64,000 nucleotides of DNA from Desulfovibrionaceae bacterium (GTDB taxonomy: Bacteria > Desulfobacterota > Desulfovibrionia > Desulfovibrionales > Desulfovibrionaceae). The stretch covers positions 124,001-188,000 of the forward strand of contig JACCQO010000003.1 of assembly GCA_015709205.1 (NCBI GenBank), given 5' to 3'. The notes under the pieces were generated by a model. It did not search any database, was not told where the DNA came from, and saw only the letters and a list, made by a program, of their open reading frames with translations. Below are positions 51,540-59,255 of this stretch, piece after piece (position 1 is the first letter of the stretch; the number at the start of each line of letters is the position of its first letter). The position numbers and the translations under genes were made by a program.

Positions 51540-52273
51540 CGTGAGGTATCCCAGCTAATGTTCGTGACGACGGCCGAGGAGCGCAGATGCTTTGGCAGCC
51601 CGTGTCTGCTATCCTGTTGCGACGGGAAGGCTGGACGGTGAACCAGAAGCGCGTGGAACGCATCTACCGGGCGGAAGGGCTTGTCGCTGCGGCTCAAGCG
51701 CCGACGCAAGCACACGAGCCACCTGCGCGTGGTTGCGCCCGGACCGACCGGGCCGAGCCAGCAGTGGCCATGGACTTCATGGGCGACAGCCTGGAGAATG
51801 GCCGGAGGTTCAGGGGGCGGACGATCGTGGACCTGTGGGACCGCTCGCTGACCGGTGAGCGCGTAGCCAGGGTGCTGGAGCGGCTGCGGGCCATGGGTAA
51901 ATGCCCGGGAGTCATCCGCACGGACAACAGCCCGGAGTTTACCGACAAAGCCCTGGACCGCTGGGCCCAGGCCACGGGCGTGAAGCTGAAATTCATCCGA
52001 CCAGGCAAGCCGATGGCCAACCGACCACATGGCGAGCTTCGACGGCAGGCTCCGCGAGGAGTGCCTGGGCGCCCAGATGTTCTCCACCCTGGACGAGACA
52101 GTACGGTCATCGAAACATGGAGGCGGGACTACCACACCGAGTCGTCGCACAGCTCCCTTGGCGGCCTCAGCCCTGAAGAGTACAGAAAAACCTGTCGCTG
52201 GAAGAACCAATCAAGCCAGAGTACGAACTTTTGGCTGGCATACTCGGCTGGGTAAAGTCACGACGGGTGCAGC
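51540..52273 (+). pseudogene. IS3-family (IS407-like) OrfB remnant with several lesions
   Basis: Recognisable OrfB pieces in alternating frames: LLRREGWTVNQKRVERIYRA, a piece readable as LSLRLKRRRKHTSHLRVVAP only in another frame, MDFMGDSLENGRRFRGRTIV DLWDRS, GVIRTDNSPEF, RPGKPMAN, then MASFDGRLREECLGAQMFST in another frame and HSSLGGLSPEEYRKTC. At least three frameshifts and lost segments make it inactive. The right end GGGTGCAGCTC near 52265-52273, read inward, resembles the terminal repeat of the fragment at 27511, so both come from the same IS group. Confidence 0.82.
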
Positions 52274-52467
52274 TCCTACGTTAGTTCGATCATCGCAAAA
52301 GACGGGAGCGTTTGTAGGAATAAATTCCAACGATTTGTCTCCTCAAAATGAACCTCATGCAACACAATTTGAAATTGTATAAACGTATAATTTCATTTTG
52401 TTATATAAATTTATGCTATATAAATTGTTTATAATGACTATTAAAATGAACACAGATGGAGTAAGCC
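52274..52467. promoter_or_regulatory. AT-rich leader of the orphan gene
   Basis: Strongly AT-rich from about 52370 (ATTTGAAATTGTATAAACG; TTTATGCTATATAAATTG). Ends with GATGGAGTAAGCC just before ATG 52468, giving a GGAG ribosome site. Probable promoter. Confidence 0.4.
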
Positions 52468-53820
52468 ATGTACAAAGTAGATACCATACATGAGTTACAA
52501 TTTTTCGTACATAAAAATAAAATTAATGCTGGGAGAAAAATAGCACGTGTCGATATTGATCTTTTTGAACAGTGGTACGCTAATAATATACAACCGAGTT
52601 ATATGTCTGCTCACATTAAAGATAGATTTATTTTTGGAATAAAAGAATTCAATGACAAAAAAGTGGAACACTTAGATAGTCTTTTGTCTCAATTAGGCAG
52701 AGGAGAGGGCAACACGCCCAGCAGGGCTGATATTTCCGGCAAAAACAAATCAAAAACTCTTTTTGTAACGCAGTCATGTATAGATCTTTTAGGGCTAACG
52801 CGCGCAGAAACATTTGAATATATGGCGCCTTTATATACTAATATACTGATTAATTTTCATAATCTTCAGAAGAAAGCCTTCCTCGTGTCAAAGGACGATG
52901 AAGTGGAATTTTGCTCGTGGATTCCTTACCGTTTGATTGCATCAAACGCAGACGTCTTATTTCTCGAAGACTCACGAGATGCTGACCGCTCTATTATTGT
53001 TTACATCAGCCCTAAAGATGAGGCAATAAAGTGCTATTTTAATGCAGTAGCAAAAATTTACGATAGCAAATTACCTATTATTCCTGTACAAGCATACCCT
53101 CTTGAAATTCCTATTGAAGAGGCCAATAAACTACTCATGTGTAGCCATTATGAGCTTCAGAAACTTATCGACACTCAAAAAATATCATGCCACAATTCAC
53201 AATACTTAGAATGGAAGAGTAATGATATTACAAAAATTATGTGGTCACAATGTTCGATTTATTTACATGAAATTATAATGTTCATTAGAGATGAATATGG
53301 CGATGGTGATGAACGATTAGATCATATTAGAGATTTTTTATATCACATGGCCGACATTTGCGTTGGTGAGCAGGGGCAGAACTGTGAAGAAAACGGCGAT
53401 GACAATTCTTCATTTTATGAAAATACGCAAAAAAATATTTCTCTCGCCATTAAGCTAACACAAGCTGAGAATGAACTTACTGCAAATAATTCTTTAATAT
53501 CTACAAAAAAAAATAAAATAACTTTTATGTGTTGCTTAAAAATTCTTTTTAGCAAGCTTGACGACTTCATTCGTAACAACCCAGGAGGCTATCTAACTAA
53601 GTCGCAGTTCCATCAAGAAGCCCTAAAGATGGCGAAGGAAGAGCATTTAAAGCAAAATATAAAATTAAAAAATAGCAAATATATAAATATATCACTTGCT
53701 AACGCAATTTATGATTACTTCCCGGAAAAATATCGCGCAAAGAAGGGCAATAAAATGCAAAAATCATCTGAAGATACATCAGAAAACAGCAACAGGGGAA
53801 AAGAGGACGATAACCGCTAA
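52468..53820 (+). CDS. AT-rich orphan protein, 450 residues
   Basis: The codon use is the most AT-rich in the window, which indicates recent transfer from a low-GC source. No family is recognised. The N-terminal 80 residues are charged and helical (VHKNKINAGRKIARVDIDLF). Around 80-230 the pattern is alpha/beta (TLFVTQSCIDLLGLTRAETF; RSIIVYISPKDEAIKCYFNA). An HTH-like EANKLLMCSHYELQKLIDTQ with an EWKSND turn lies near 235-265. A basic-acidic C-terminus ends the protein. It is the last gene before the right attachment site, the usual cargo or defence position. Function unknown. Confidence 0.72.
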   Translation: MYKVDTIHELQFFVHKNKINAGRKIARVDIDLFEQWYANNIQPSYMSAHIKDRFIFGIKEFNDKKVEHLDSLLSQLGRGEGNTPSRADISGKNKSKTLFVTQSCIDLLGLTRAETFEYMAPLYTNILINFHNLQKKAFLVSKDDEVEFCSWIPYRLIASNADVLFLEDSRDADRSIIVYISPKDEAIKCYFNAVAKIYDSKLPIIPVQAYPLEIPIEEANKLLMCSHYELQKLIDTQKISCHNSQYLEWKSNDITKIMWSQCSIYLHEIIMFIRDEYGDGDERLDHIRDFLYHMADICVGEQGQNCEENGDDNSSFYENTQKNISLAIKLTQAENELTANNSLISTKKNKITFMCCLKILFSKLDDFIRNNPGGYLTKSQFHQEALKMAKEEHLKQNIKLKNSKYINISLANAIYDYFPEKYRAKKGNKMQKSSEDTSENSNRGKEDDNR

Positions 53821-54250
53821 GTGCTTTATTTCCTGGTCAACCCCAGATTTTTCAAATTGCATGCGCTCTATGTGCATGACGTAGCACGTCTGCCACTCAT
53901 TGATTAAACGACTTGCCATGCGCCCCGGCCTGCGGGGCGGCGCGGGCGGTGCACTTCTGGTGGGATGCGCAGCATGATCTTGCCCGAATAGGGGCGTTGT
54001 GGGGTGAGGGCCTCGCGCGCATGTCTCCAGCTGCTCTTCAAGCCTCCTCAGAAGTGGCCCCGGTTCTTCGGACATGAGCATAAAGCAAGACGGGTGGGGT
54101 CGTTGTCCGTGATCCAGAAGGGTCGCTCATATCCGAGGAAGGACGACGAATAAATGCGTGGGAGGGAAAGACGCACGGCTCTCTGCTCCACGCGGTAGTT
54201 TCAGTTTGAACCTCCTTGGAGTTGCTCCCCAAAAGCCCTCGTTGCGTCTG
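53821..54250. other. Right-end non-coding stretch of the island
   Basis: About 430 bases. A minus-strand frame (54075 to 53779: MSEEPGPLLRRLEEQLETCA, then MASRLINEWQTCYVMHIERM) overlaps the orphan gene's end and has no ribosome site; it could be a degraded gene. Otherwise nothing is recognisable. Confidence 0.3.
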
Positions 54251-54273
54251 ATTCTTGTACTATCCTTGTACAG
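54251..54273 (+). repeat. Arm-type integrase site, right
   Basis: 23 bp identical, in the same orientation, to 15497-15519. It lies 44 bases inside the right repeat, whereas the left copy lies 126 bases inside the left one. This is a typical asymmetric arrangement of arm sites in tyrosine recombinase attachment sites. Confidence 0.65.
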
Positions 54274-54291
54274 ATTGTCCCAAAAAGAAAA

Positions 54292-54322
54292 AAGGGCTCA
54301 CGGAAATTTTCCGCAAGCCCTT
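54292..54322 (-). terminator. Island-supplied terminator for tRNA-Phe
   Basis: Read on the minus strand, AAGGGCTTGCGGAAA pairs with TTTCCGTGAGCCCTT (two CA/TG mismatches) and is followed by TTTTTTCTTTTTG, a textbook T-run. It differs from the original terminator at 15279-15312 but has the same outer stem. The island thus replaces both the tRNA 3' end and its terminator. Confidence 0.82.
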
Positions 54323-54380
54323 GAAATTCGTGGTGCCGAGGGACAGAATTGAACTGCCGACACGGGGATTTTCAGTCCCC
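54318..54380. repeat. Right attachment site within tRNA-Phe
   Basis: 63 bp identical to 15308-15370. It includes tRNA-Phe positions from the anticodon stem to the CCA end plus 13 flanking bases. Confidence 0.95.
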
Positions 54381-54406
54381 TGCTCTACCAACTGAGCTAC
54401 CTCGGC
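54331..54406 (-). tRNA. tRNA-Phe (GAA)
   Basis: 76 bases, full cloverleaf on the minus strand: acceptor GCCGAGG/CCTCGGC, D-arm GCTC..GAGC, anticodon loop CTGAAAA, T-loop TTCAATT and encoded CCA. It remains functional because the island restores the 3' half. Confidence 0.97.
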
Positions 54407-54512
54407 CCGAACGAGGAGACACGTTTAAATCATCGGGCCCGGGGACGCAAGGTTTTTTTCGCGTTTTCCCGGGCCCGGAGCCGCCCGCCCGCTCGGCGCC
54501 GCCCCTGGGTCG

Positions 54513-56144
54513 TCAGACGAACTGCACGTCCGCCAAGTCGCCGTCGTGCAGCTCGATGGTCGCGAAGACGTAGTAGCCCGCGGCGGAGTCGTTGTAGTCG
54601 ACGATCAGGTGACCCGCGGAATCCAGGATCAGCTCGTTCCCGGCGCCGTAGCTCAGGGCGTTGGTGCCGTCGTAGACCGCGTTGATCCGCTGCACGCTGT
54701 TGCTCGTGAGCGAGGAGACGTCGATCACGTCCCCCTCGCCGTGGGAATAATCCTTGATCACGTCGCCGAGGTGGCCGGAGGCCGCGGTGTTGGTCGCCAC
54801 GTACTGGCCGTCCGAGGAGTTGTGGTAGCTGAACGTGTCCTGCCCGGACCCGCCGTAGATCGTGTCGTAGCCGCCGTGCCCGCTGATCACGTCGTTGCCC
54901 GTGCCGCCGTAGATCAGGTCGCACTCGTCCGAGCCCGAGACCACGTCGTTGCCCGCGCCGCCGAAAAGCGTGTCGTGGCCCGTGGAGCCGCCCCAGAGGT
55001 CGTCGTTGCCGCCATAGCCGCGCAGCACGTCGTCGCCCGCAGTGCCCGACAGGTTGTTCACGCCCTCGTCGCCGTCGATGGGCGTGGCGGAGAACGAGCC
55101 GCCCGCGCCGTCCCAGTCGCGGTCGTCCCAGGTGCCGCCGCTCGCAGAGGTGGTTGAGCCCGTGCGCTCGTACTTGTAGTCGTCGTCCTCGTCGGGCGTG
55201 TCCGCCGGGCCGGTGTCCTGCGGCTGGTCCAGCTCCCAGCCCGAGATCGGCAGCGACGCGCTCGCGAACTCCCCGCCGGGCAGGCCCAGGGCGCTCAGCG
55301 GCCCCTCGCCGCCCAGCAGCCCGTCCTGGCCCAGCAGGCCGCCCAGCAGGCCGTCCTGCAGGCCGCCGCCCACGCCGAACACGCCCCCGGCCTCGCCGTC
55401 CCCGGTCTCGCCGTCGCCCGCGCCGTCCCCGGCGCCCTGATCCTCGCCCGCGCCTTCGGATCCGCCTTCGTCCCCACCCTCGTCCTGCGGCTCGGGCGGG
55501 TTCTCCAGGTCCTGCAGCCACTGCGGCGTCTGCTCGCCCAGGGTGGTCAGCGGGGCCAGGTCCCGCACGTGGTGAAGCATGTCCGGCGTAGCGATGGTCA
55601 CCGGCGAGATGGGCTGACCGAAGGCCAACCCCACGGTGCCCAGGGGCAGGGCGATAACGCGGACCACGCCGAACTGCGCGTCCGTGAAGACCAGGGACTG
55701 GCCGCCTGTGAAGGACTCGGCGATGTGCCGCTCCGGCCCGGGCGAACCGCCCTGCGGCGGAGCGATCTCGTGGTCCGTGGTCGTGCCCCGGATGCCGATG
55801 ACCGCCAGGGGCGAGCGCAGGTGCACGCCGTCCGGGTTCTGCTCGGCGATGGCGCCCGTGGCCATGCGGAAGGCGCCCTGGGCCATGTTGAAGAACAGCC
55901 TGGAAGCCGCGGAATCGGCGGGGTCGTAGACGTAGGCGTCGATGGACATGCGGCTGTCCGGGCCCTGGGAGAGCACGGCCTCGTCCGCAAAACGCACTTC
56001 CACGTTGCTCGACGCGCCGGTCACGAGGACGTCGCCCTGGTACACCGGACCGCCTTGGGCCAGGGGGCGCACGCCGGATGCGGACTCGGCAAAGACTTCG
56101 CCCCTGACGGCCTCCACGGCGCCGATGGCGGTGAGGTCGGGCAT
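54513..56144 (-). CDS. FecR-domain RTX protein, likely type I secreted
   Basis: 543 residues. No signal peptide. An N-terminal FecR domain (residues 8-125: GEVFAESASGVRPLAQGGPV, DEAVLSQGPDSRMSIDAYVY, AQGAFRMATGAIAE, HLRSPLAVIGIRGT). A highly acidic Gly/Glu/Asp linker (210-300), then at least five RTX nonapeptide units near 368-440 (GGNDDLWGG, GGAGNDVVS, GGTGNDVIS, GGSGQDTF), which bind calcium. A C-terminal tail with YYVFATIELHDGDLADVQFV fits a type I secretion signal. AAAGGAG precedes ATG 56144. Probably a surface or biofilm protein. It follows tRNA-Phe on the chromosome side. Confidence 0.88.
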   Translation of the reverse strand: MPDLTAIGAVEAVRGEVFAESASGVRPLAQGGPVYQGDVLVTGASSNVEVRFADEAVLSQGPDSRMSIDAYVYDPADSAASRLFFNMAQGAFRMATGAIAEQNPDGVHLRSPLAVIGIRGTTTDHEIAPPQGGSPGPERHIAESFTGGQSLVFTDAQFGVVRVIALPLGTVGLAFGQPISPVTIATPDMLHHVRDLAPLTTLGEQTPQWLQDLENPPEPQDEGGDEGGSEGAGEDQGAGDGAGDGETGDGEAGGVFGVGGGLQDGLLGGLLGQDGLLGGEGPLSALGLPGGEFASASLPISGWELDQPQDTGPADTPDEDDDYKYERTGSTTSASGGTWDDRDWDGAGGSFSATPIDGDEGVNNLSGTAGDDVLRGYGGNDDLWGGSTGHDTLFGGAGNDVVSGSDECDLIYGGTGNDVISGHGGYDTIYGGSGQDTFSYHNSSDGQYVATNTAASGHLGDVIKDYSHGEGDVIDVSSLTSNSVQRINAVYDGTNALSYGAGNELILDSAGHLIVDYNDSAAGYYVFATIELHDGDLADVQFV

Positions 56145-56272
56145 AAGGGACTCCTTTGAATGGTCTTGGCCGAAGGATTACCCCGCCGCAGCGGATGCGG
56201 TCAAGCCCGGCCTTGCCTTCGGCTCCCGATGCACCTATCTTTTCCGTATTCCCAGCCTTGTGCGAGGCACCC

Positions 56273-56962
56273 ATGGCCACGAACCCTTCTCCCCCGCAGA
56301 CCCTGCCCAGGCCCGTCATCGAGGTGGGCGCGCGCGCCATCGTGGAGCCCCAGGGCGTGGGCGACCGCTTCCTGAGCCGCTTCCTGGGCTGGGACGCCGA
56401 ACGGTTCGTGGCCATGCGCCCGCCCGCGGACCTGGAACTGCGCGACCACCTCCAGCCCGGCAAGCCGCTCATCGTCCGCTACCTGCAGCACGGCGGCCAG
56501 GTCGTGGGCTTCGAATCCCGCGTCCAGGGCATCGTGCACAAGCCCCAGAAGATCCTCTTCATCGACTACCCGGACACGGCCCAGGCCGTGAGCCTGCGGC
56601 ACCGCAACCGCGTCTCCAGCTTCCTGCCCTCCACCCTGGTGGCCGACGGCCGCGAGGTGCCCGGGTCCGTGGTGAACATCTCCAGCGGCGGGTGCCGCTT
56701 CGTGGTCAAGCCCGGCAGCGAGGCCGACGCGCACGGCCTGGCCGAGGGCGCGGAGGCCTTCCTGCTCTCCCGGCTCTTCGCCCTGGAGGCGGACCTGCAG
56801 GTCAACTGCCGGATCATGGCCGTGCGCCGCGCGGCGGACCGCGTGGTGCTCGGCCTGCGCTTTCTCGATCTGGAGCCGGAGGTGGAAACGCTGCTGGAGC
56901 GCTACGTGGACGAGGTGAGCACCTACCTGGGCCTGGCCGGGGCCGAGTGCGGCGAGTCCTGA
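56273..56962 (+). CDS. PilZ-domain protein (YcgR-like), c-di-GMP effector
   Basis: 229 residues from ATG 56273 (GAGG upstream). The N-terminal half resembles the YcgR N-terminal domain (PPADLELRDHLQPGKPLIVR, VGFESRVQGIVHKP). The C-terminal PilZ domain shows an RHRNRVSS arginine motif and NISSGGCRFVV in place of the usual D/NxSxxG, both needed for c-di-GMP binding. YcgR-type proteins brake flagellar motors. It diverges from the FecR-RTX gene, so it may belong to the same motile/sessile switch. Confidence 0.85.
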   Translation: MATNPSPPQTLPRPVIEVGARAIVEPQGVGDRFLSRFLGWDAERFVAMRPPADLELRDHLQPGKPLIVRYLQHGGQVVGFESRVQGIVHKPQKILFIDYPDTAQAVSLRHRNRVSSFLPSTLVADGREVPGSVVNISSGGCRFVVKPGSEADAHGLAEGAEAFLLSRLFALEADLQVNCRIMAVRRAADRVVLGLRFLDLEPEVETLLERYVDEVSTYLGLAGAECGES

Positions 56963-57056
56963 CGCGGCCGGACGCAGGGGCCGGGCGCAGGGTCAGGGCG
57001 CAAAGTCGGGAGGCAGGGGCCGGACGCCCCGGCGGCCGGGCGTTCCCGCCTCCGCC

Positions 57057-58160
57057 CTACATGCTCTCGCGGCCCATGTTGATGCCGATGGATTCCGCCG
57101 TGCGGATGAGCTGATGGTCCACGGGCACGGTGCGCACCTTGCCCGCCAGGTCCTTGAGCGGCACCAGGACCACGTCCGGCGTGTCCAGGGCGACCATGAC
57201 CCCGAAATCCCCGGCGGCCGCGGCCTCCACGGCGCGGCTGCCCAGCCGGGTGCCCAGCACGCGGTCGAAGGCGCACGGCGTGCCGCCGCGCTGGATGTGC
57301 CCGAGCACCGTGGTGCGCACCTCCAGGTCGATGTGCTGCTTGATGCGCTCGGCCAGGTAGAAGCCCACGCCGCCCAGCTTTTCCACGCCCTGCAGCCGCC
57401 CGGTCCCGGACTCCGCGACCACCGCGCCGCCGCCCTCCTCCAGCGCGCCCTCGGCGACCATGATGATGGAAAAGGGGCTGCCGCCTTTTGCCCGCAACTG
57501 GATTTTGCGGATCACGTTCTCGATGCGGTAGGGGATCTCCGGAATGAGGATGATGTGCGCGCCGCCCCCGATGCCCGCCTCCAGGGCGATCCAGCCCGCG
57601 TTGCGGCCCATGACTTCCAGGATCATGACCCGCTGGTGGCTGCGGCCCGTGGTCTGGAGCCGGTCCAGGGCCTCGCAGGCCACCTCCACGGCGGTCTGGT
57701 AGCCGAAGGTGTAGTCGGTCTTGTGGAGGTCGTTGTCGATGGTCTTGGGGATGCCGATGACCGGCACGCCCAGGGGCGTGAACTTGTAGCCCAGCTCCAG
57801 GGTGCCCTCGCCGCCGACCACGAAGAGACAGTCCAGGCCGTGGCGGCGGAAGGTGGCCACGGCCTCGGCGCTGCGGTCCGTCTCCACGATGTTCCCGTCC
57901 GCGTCGCGCTCGCGGTAGGCAAAGGGGTTGCCCTTGTTGGTGGTGCCCAGGATGGTGCCGCCCAGGGTGAGGATGTCCTTGGTGTTCCCGGTGCTCAGCC
58001 GGGTGGTGCGGTCGAAGACCAGCCCCTCGAAGCCGTTCTCGAAGCCCACGACCTCGGCCCCGTGGCGGATGACGGCCGCGCGCGTGACCGCGCGGATGAC
58101 CGCGTTCAGCCCCGAGCAGTCGCCCCCGCCCGTGAGAATGCCCACCTTCTTCAGCGCCAT
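57057..58160 (-). CDS. pfkA: 6-phosphofructokinase
   Basis: 367 residues from ATG 58160. PFK signature motifs: ILTGGGDCSGLNAVIR, VVGGEGTLELG, PKTIDND, MGRNAGWIALEAG and GHIQRGGTPCAFDRVLGTRL. At the sites that separate phosphate donors, it has Gly (GGEG, E. coli position 104) and Lys (PKTIDND, position 124): the mixed type, which is ATP-dependent in several studied members while Lys124 is typical of pyrophosphate enzymes. The donor cannot be fixed from sequence. It phosphorylates fructose 6-phosphate in glycolysis. Confidence 0.93.
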   Translation of the reverse strand: MALKKVGILTGGGDCSGLNAVIRAVTRAAVIRHGAEVVGFENGFEGLVFDRTTRLSTGNTKDILTLGGTILGTTNKGNPFAYRERDADGNIVETDRSAEAVATFRRHGLDCLFVVGGEGTLELGYKFTPLGVPVIGIPKTIDNDLHKTDYTFGYQTAVEVACEALDRLQTTGRSHQRVMILEVMGRNAGWIALEAGIGGGAHIILIPEIPYRIENVIRKIQLRAKGGSPFSIIMVAEGALEEGGGAVVAESGTGRLQGVEKLGGVGFYLAERIKQHIDLEVRTTVLGHIQRGGTPCAFDRVLGTRLGSRAVEAAAAGDFGVMVALDTPDVVLVPLKDLAGKVRTVPVDHQLIRTAESIGINMGRESM

Positions 58161-58380
58161 GTCCTCCCCCCTGCGTGCCTGTGCGCGCCCGGCCCCCTGG
58201 CCGGGCAATGCGGTTTCGGTCCATGCGCTTATAGCAATCCCGGCGGCCAGCGTCCACAACGCCGGGAGCCGGGCCGACCTCCGCGAACGCGGCCGCGCGC
58301 ACGGGGGAGACAAACCCCCGGCCGGGCCTTATTCTCTGCAATGAACCCCTGTCCGGGCCGAGCGCCCGAAGGAGGCCGCC

Positions 58381-59133
58381 ATGAACACGCCCATTCCCGT
58401 CGCACGCCGTGCGCCCGCGACGTTACCGGCGGCCCGGCTCGCACCGGCCGCCCTGCTGGCCCTGGTCATGCTGCTGGCGGCGGCCCTTGCGCCCGCCGCC
58501 GCGGCCGACCCGCCCCGGGCCCAAACCACGGAGACGACCATGAGCAACACGACCGACACCACCGCCAGCGCCCAAAAAGCGCAACAGCCCACGGCCCTGG
58601 CCACGTTCGCCGGGGGCTGCTTCTGGTGCATGGAATCGCCCTTCGACAACGTGCCCGGCGTGCTGGAGACCACCCCCGGCTACACGGGCGGACACACGGA
58701 AAACCCGACCTACGAGCAGGTCTCGGCCGGAGCCACGGGCCACGCCGAATCCGTACAGGTCACCTACGACCCGCGCGTGACGGACTACGCCACCCTGCTC
58801 GACGTCTACTGGCGCAACGTGGACCCGGTGGACGCGGCCGGCCAGTTCTGCGACCGCGGCAACCAGTACCGCACGGCCATCTTCTACCACGACGCCGAGC
58901 AGCGGCGGCTGGCCGAGGAATCCAGAGCGCGGCTGGAGGCCTCCGGCCGCCTGCCCGGACACGTGGCCACCCAGATCGTGCCCGCCGGGCCCTTCTACCC
59001 GGCCGAGGCCTACCACCAGGACTACTACCGGCGGAACCCGCTGCGCTACGCGTTCTACCGCTACGGCTGCGGCCGCGACGCGCGCCTCAAGGAGATCTGG
59101 GGCGAGGAGGCGGGCGGCCACGGCGGCAAGTAG
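58381..59133 (+). CDS. msrA: Peptide methionine-(S)-S-oxide reductase, exported form
   Basis: 250 residues. The MsrA motif GCFWC (79-83) contains the catalytic Cys80. Conserved ETTPGYTGGHTENPTYEQVS and GHAESVQVTYDP follow, then GNQYRTAIFYHD and YHQDYYRRNP. The N-terminal 42 residues form a signal peptide ending AAAA-DP. GGAGG precedes ATG 58381. A second ATG at 58540, in frame, also has GGAG at a good distance and would give a cytoplasmic form without the signal. It repairs oxidised methionine in exported proteins. Confidence 0.93.
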   Translation: MNTPIPVARRAPATLPAARLAPAALLALVMLLAAALAPAAAADPPRAQTTETTMSNTTDTTASAQKAQQPTALATFAGGCFWCMESPFDNVPGVLETTPGYTGGHTENPTYEQVSAGATGHAESVQVTYDPRVTDYATLLDVYWRNVDPVDAAGQFCDRGNQYRTAIFYHDAEQRRLAEESRARLEASGRLPGHVATQIVPAGPFYPAEAYHQDYYRRNPLRYAFYRYGCGRDARLKEIWGEEAGGHGGK

Positions 59134-59179
59134 GCCCGCGTTCCCGGCGCGGCCGCGACGCCGCAAGGGACACGACGCA

Positions 59180-59213
59180 AAACGGCCCCGGCCAGTGCCG
59201 GCCGGGGCCGTTT
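59180..59213 (+). terminator. Terminator between msrA and chemoreceptor gene
   Basis: 59180-59193 pairs with 59200-59213 (14-bp stem, 6-base loop), with an AAA..TTT outer part. It can serve msrA on the plus strand and the chemoreceptor on the minus strand. Confidence 0.7.
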
Positions 59214-59255
59214 CTTGCGATGCGGCGTCCGCAGGGGGCGCGGCCTCGGCACGCG

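Noticed and set aside
53779..54075. Minus-strand gene overlapping the orphan gene's end
   Set aside because: No ribosome site, no family, Pro/Arg-rich middle; mentioned only within the intergenic entry.
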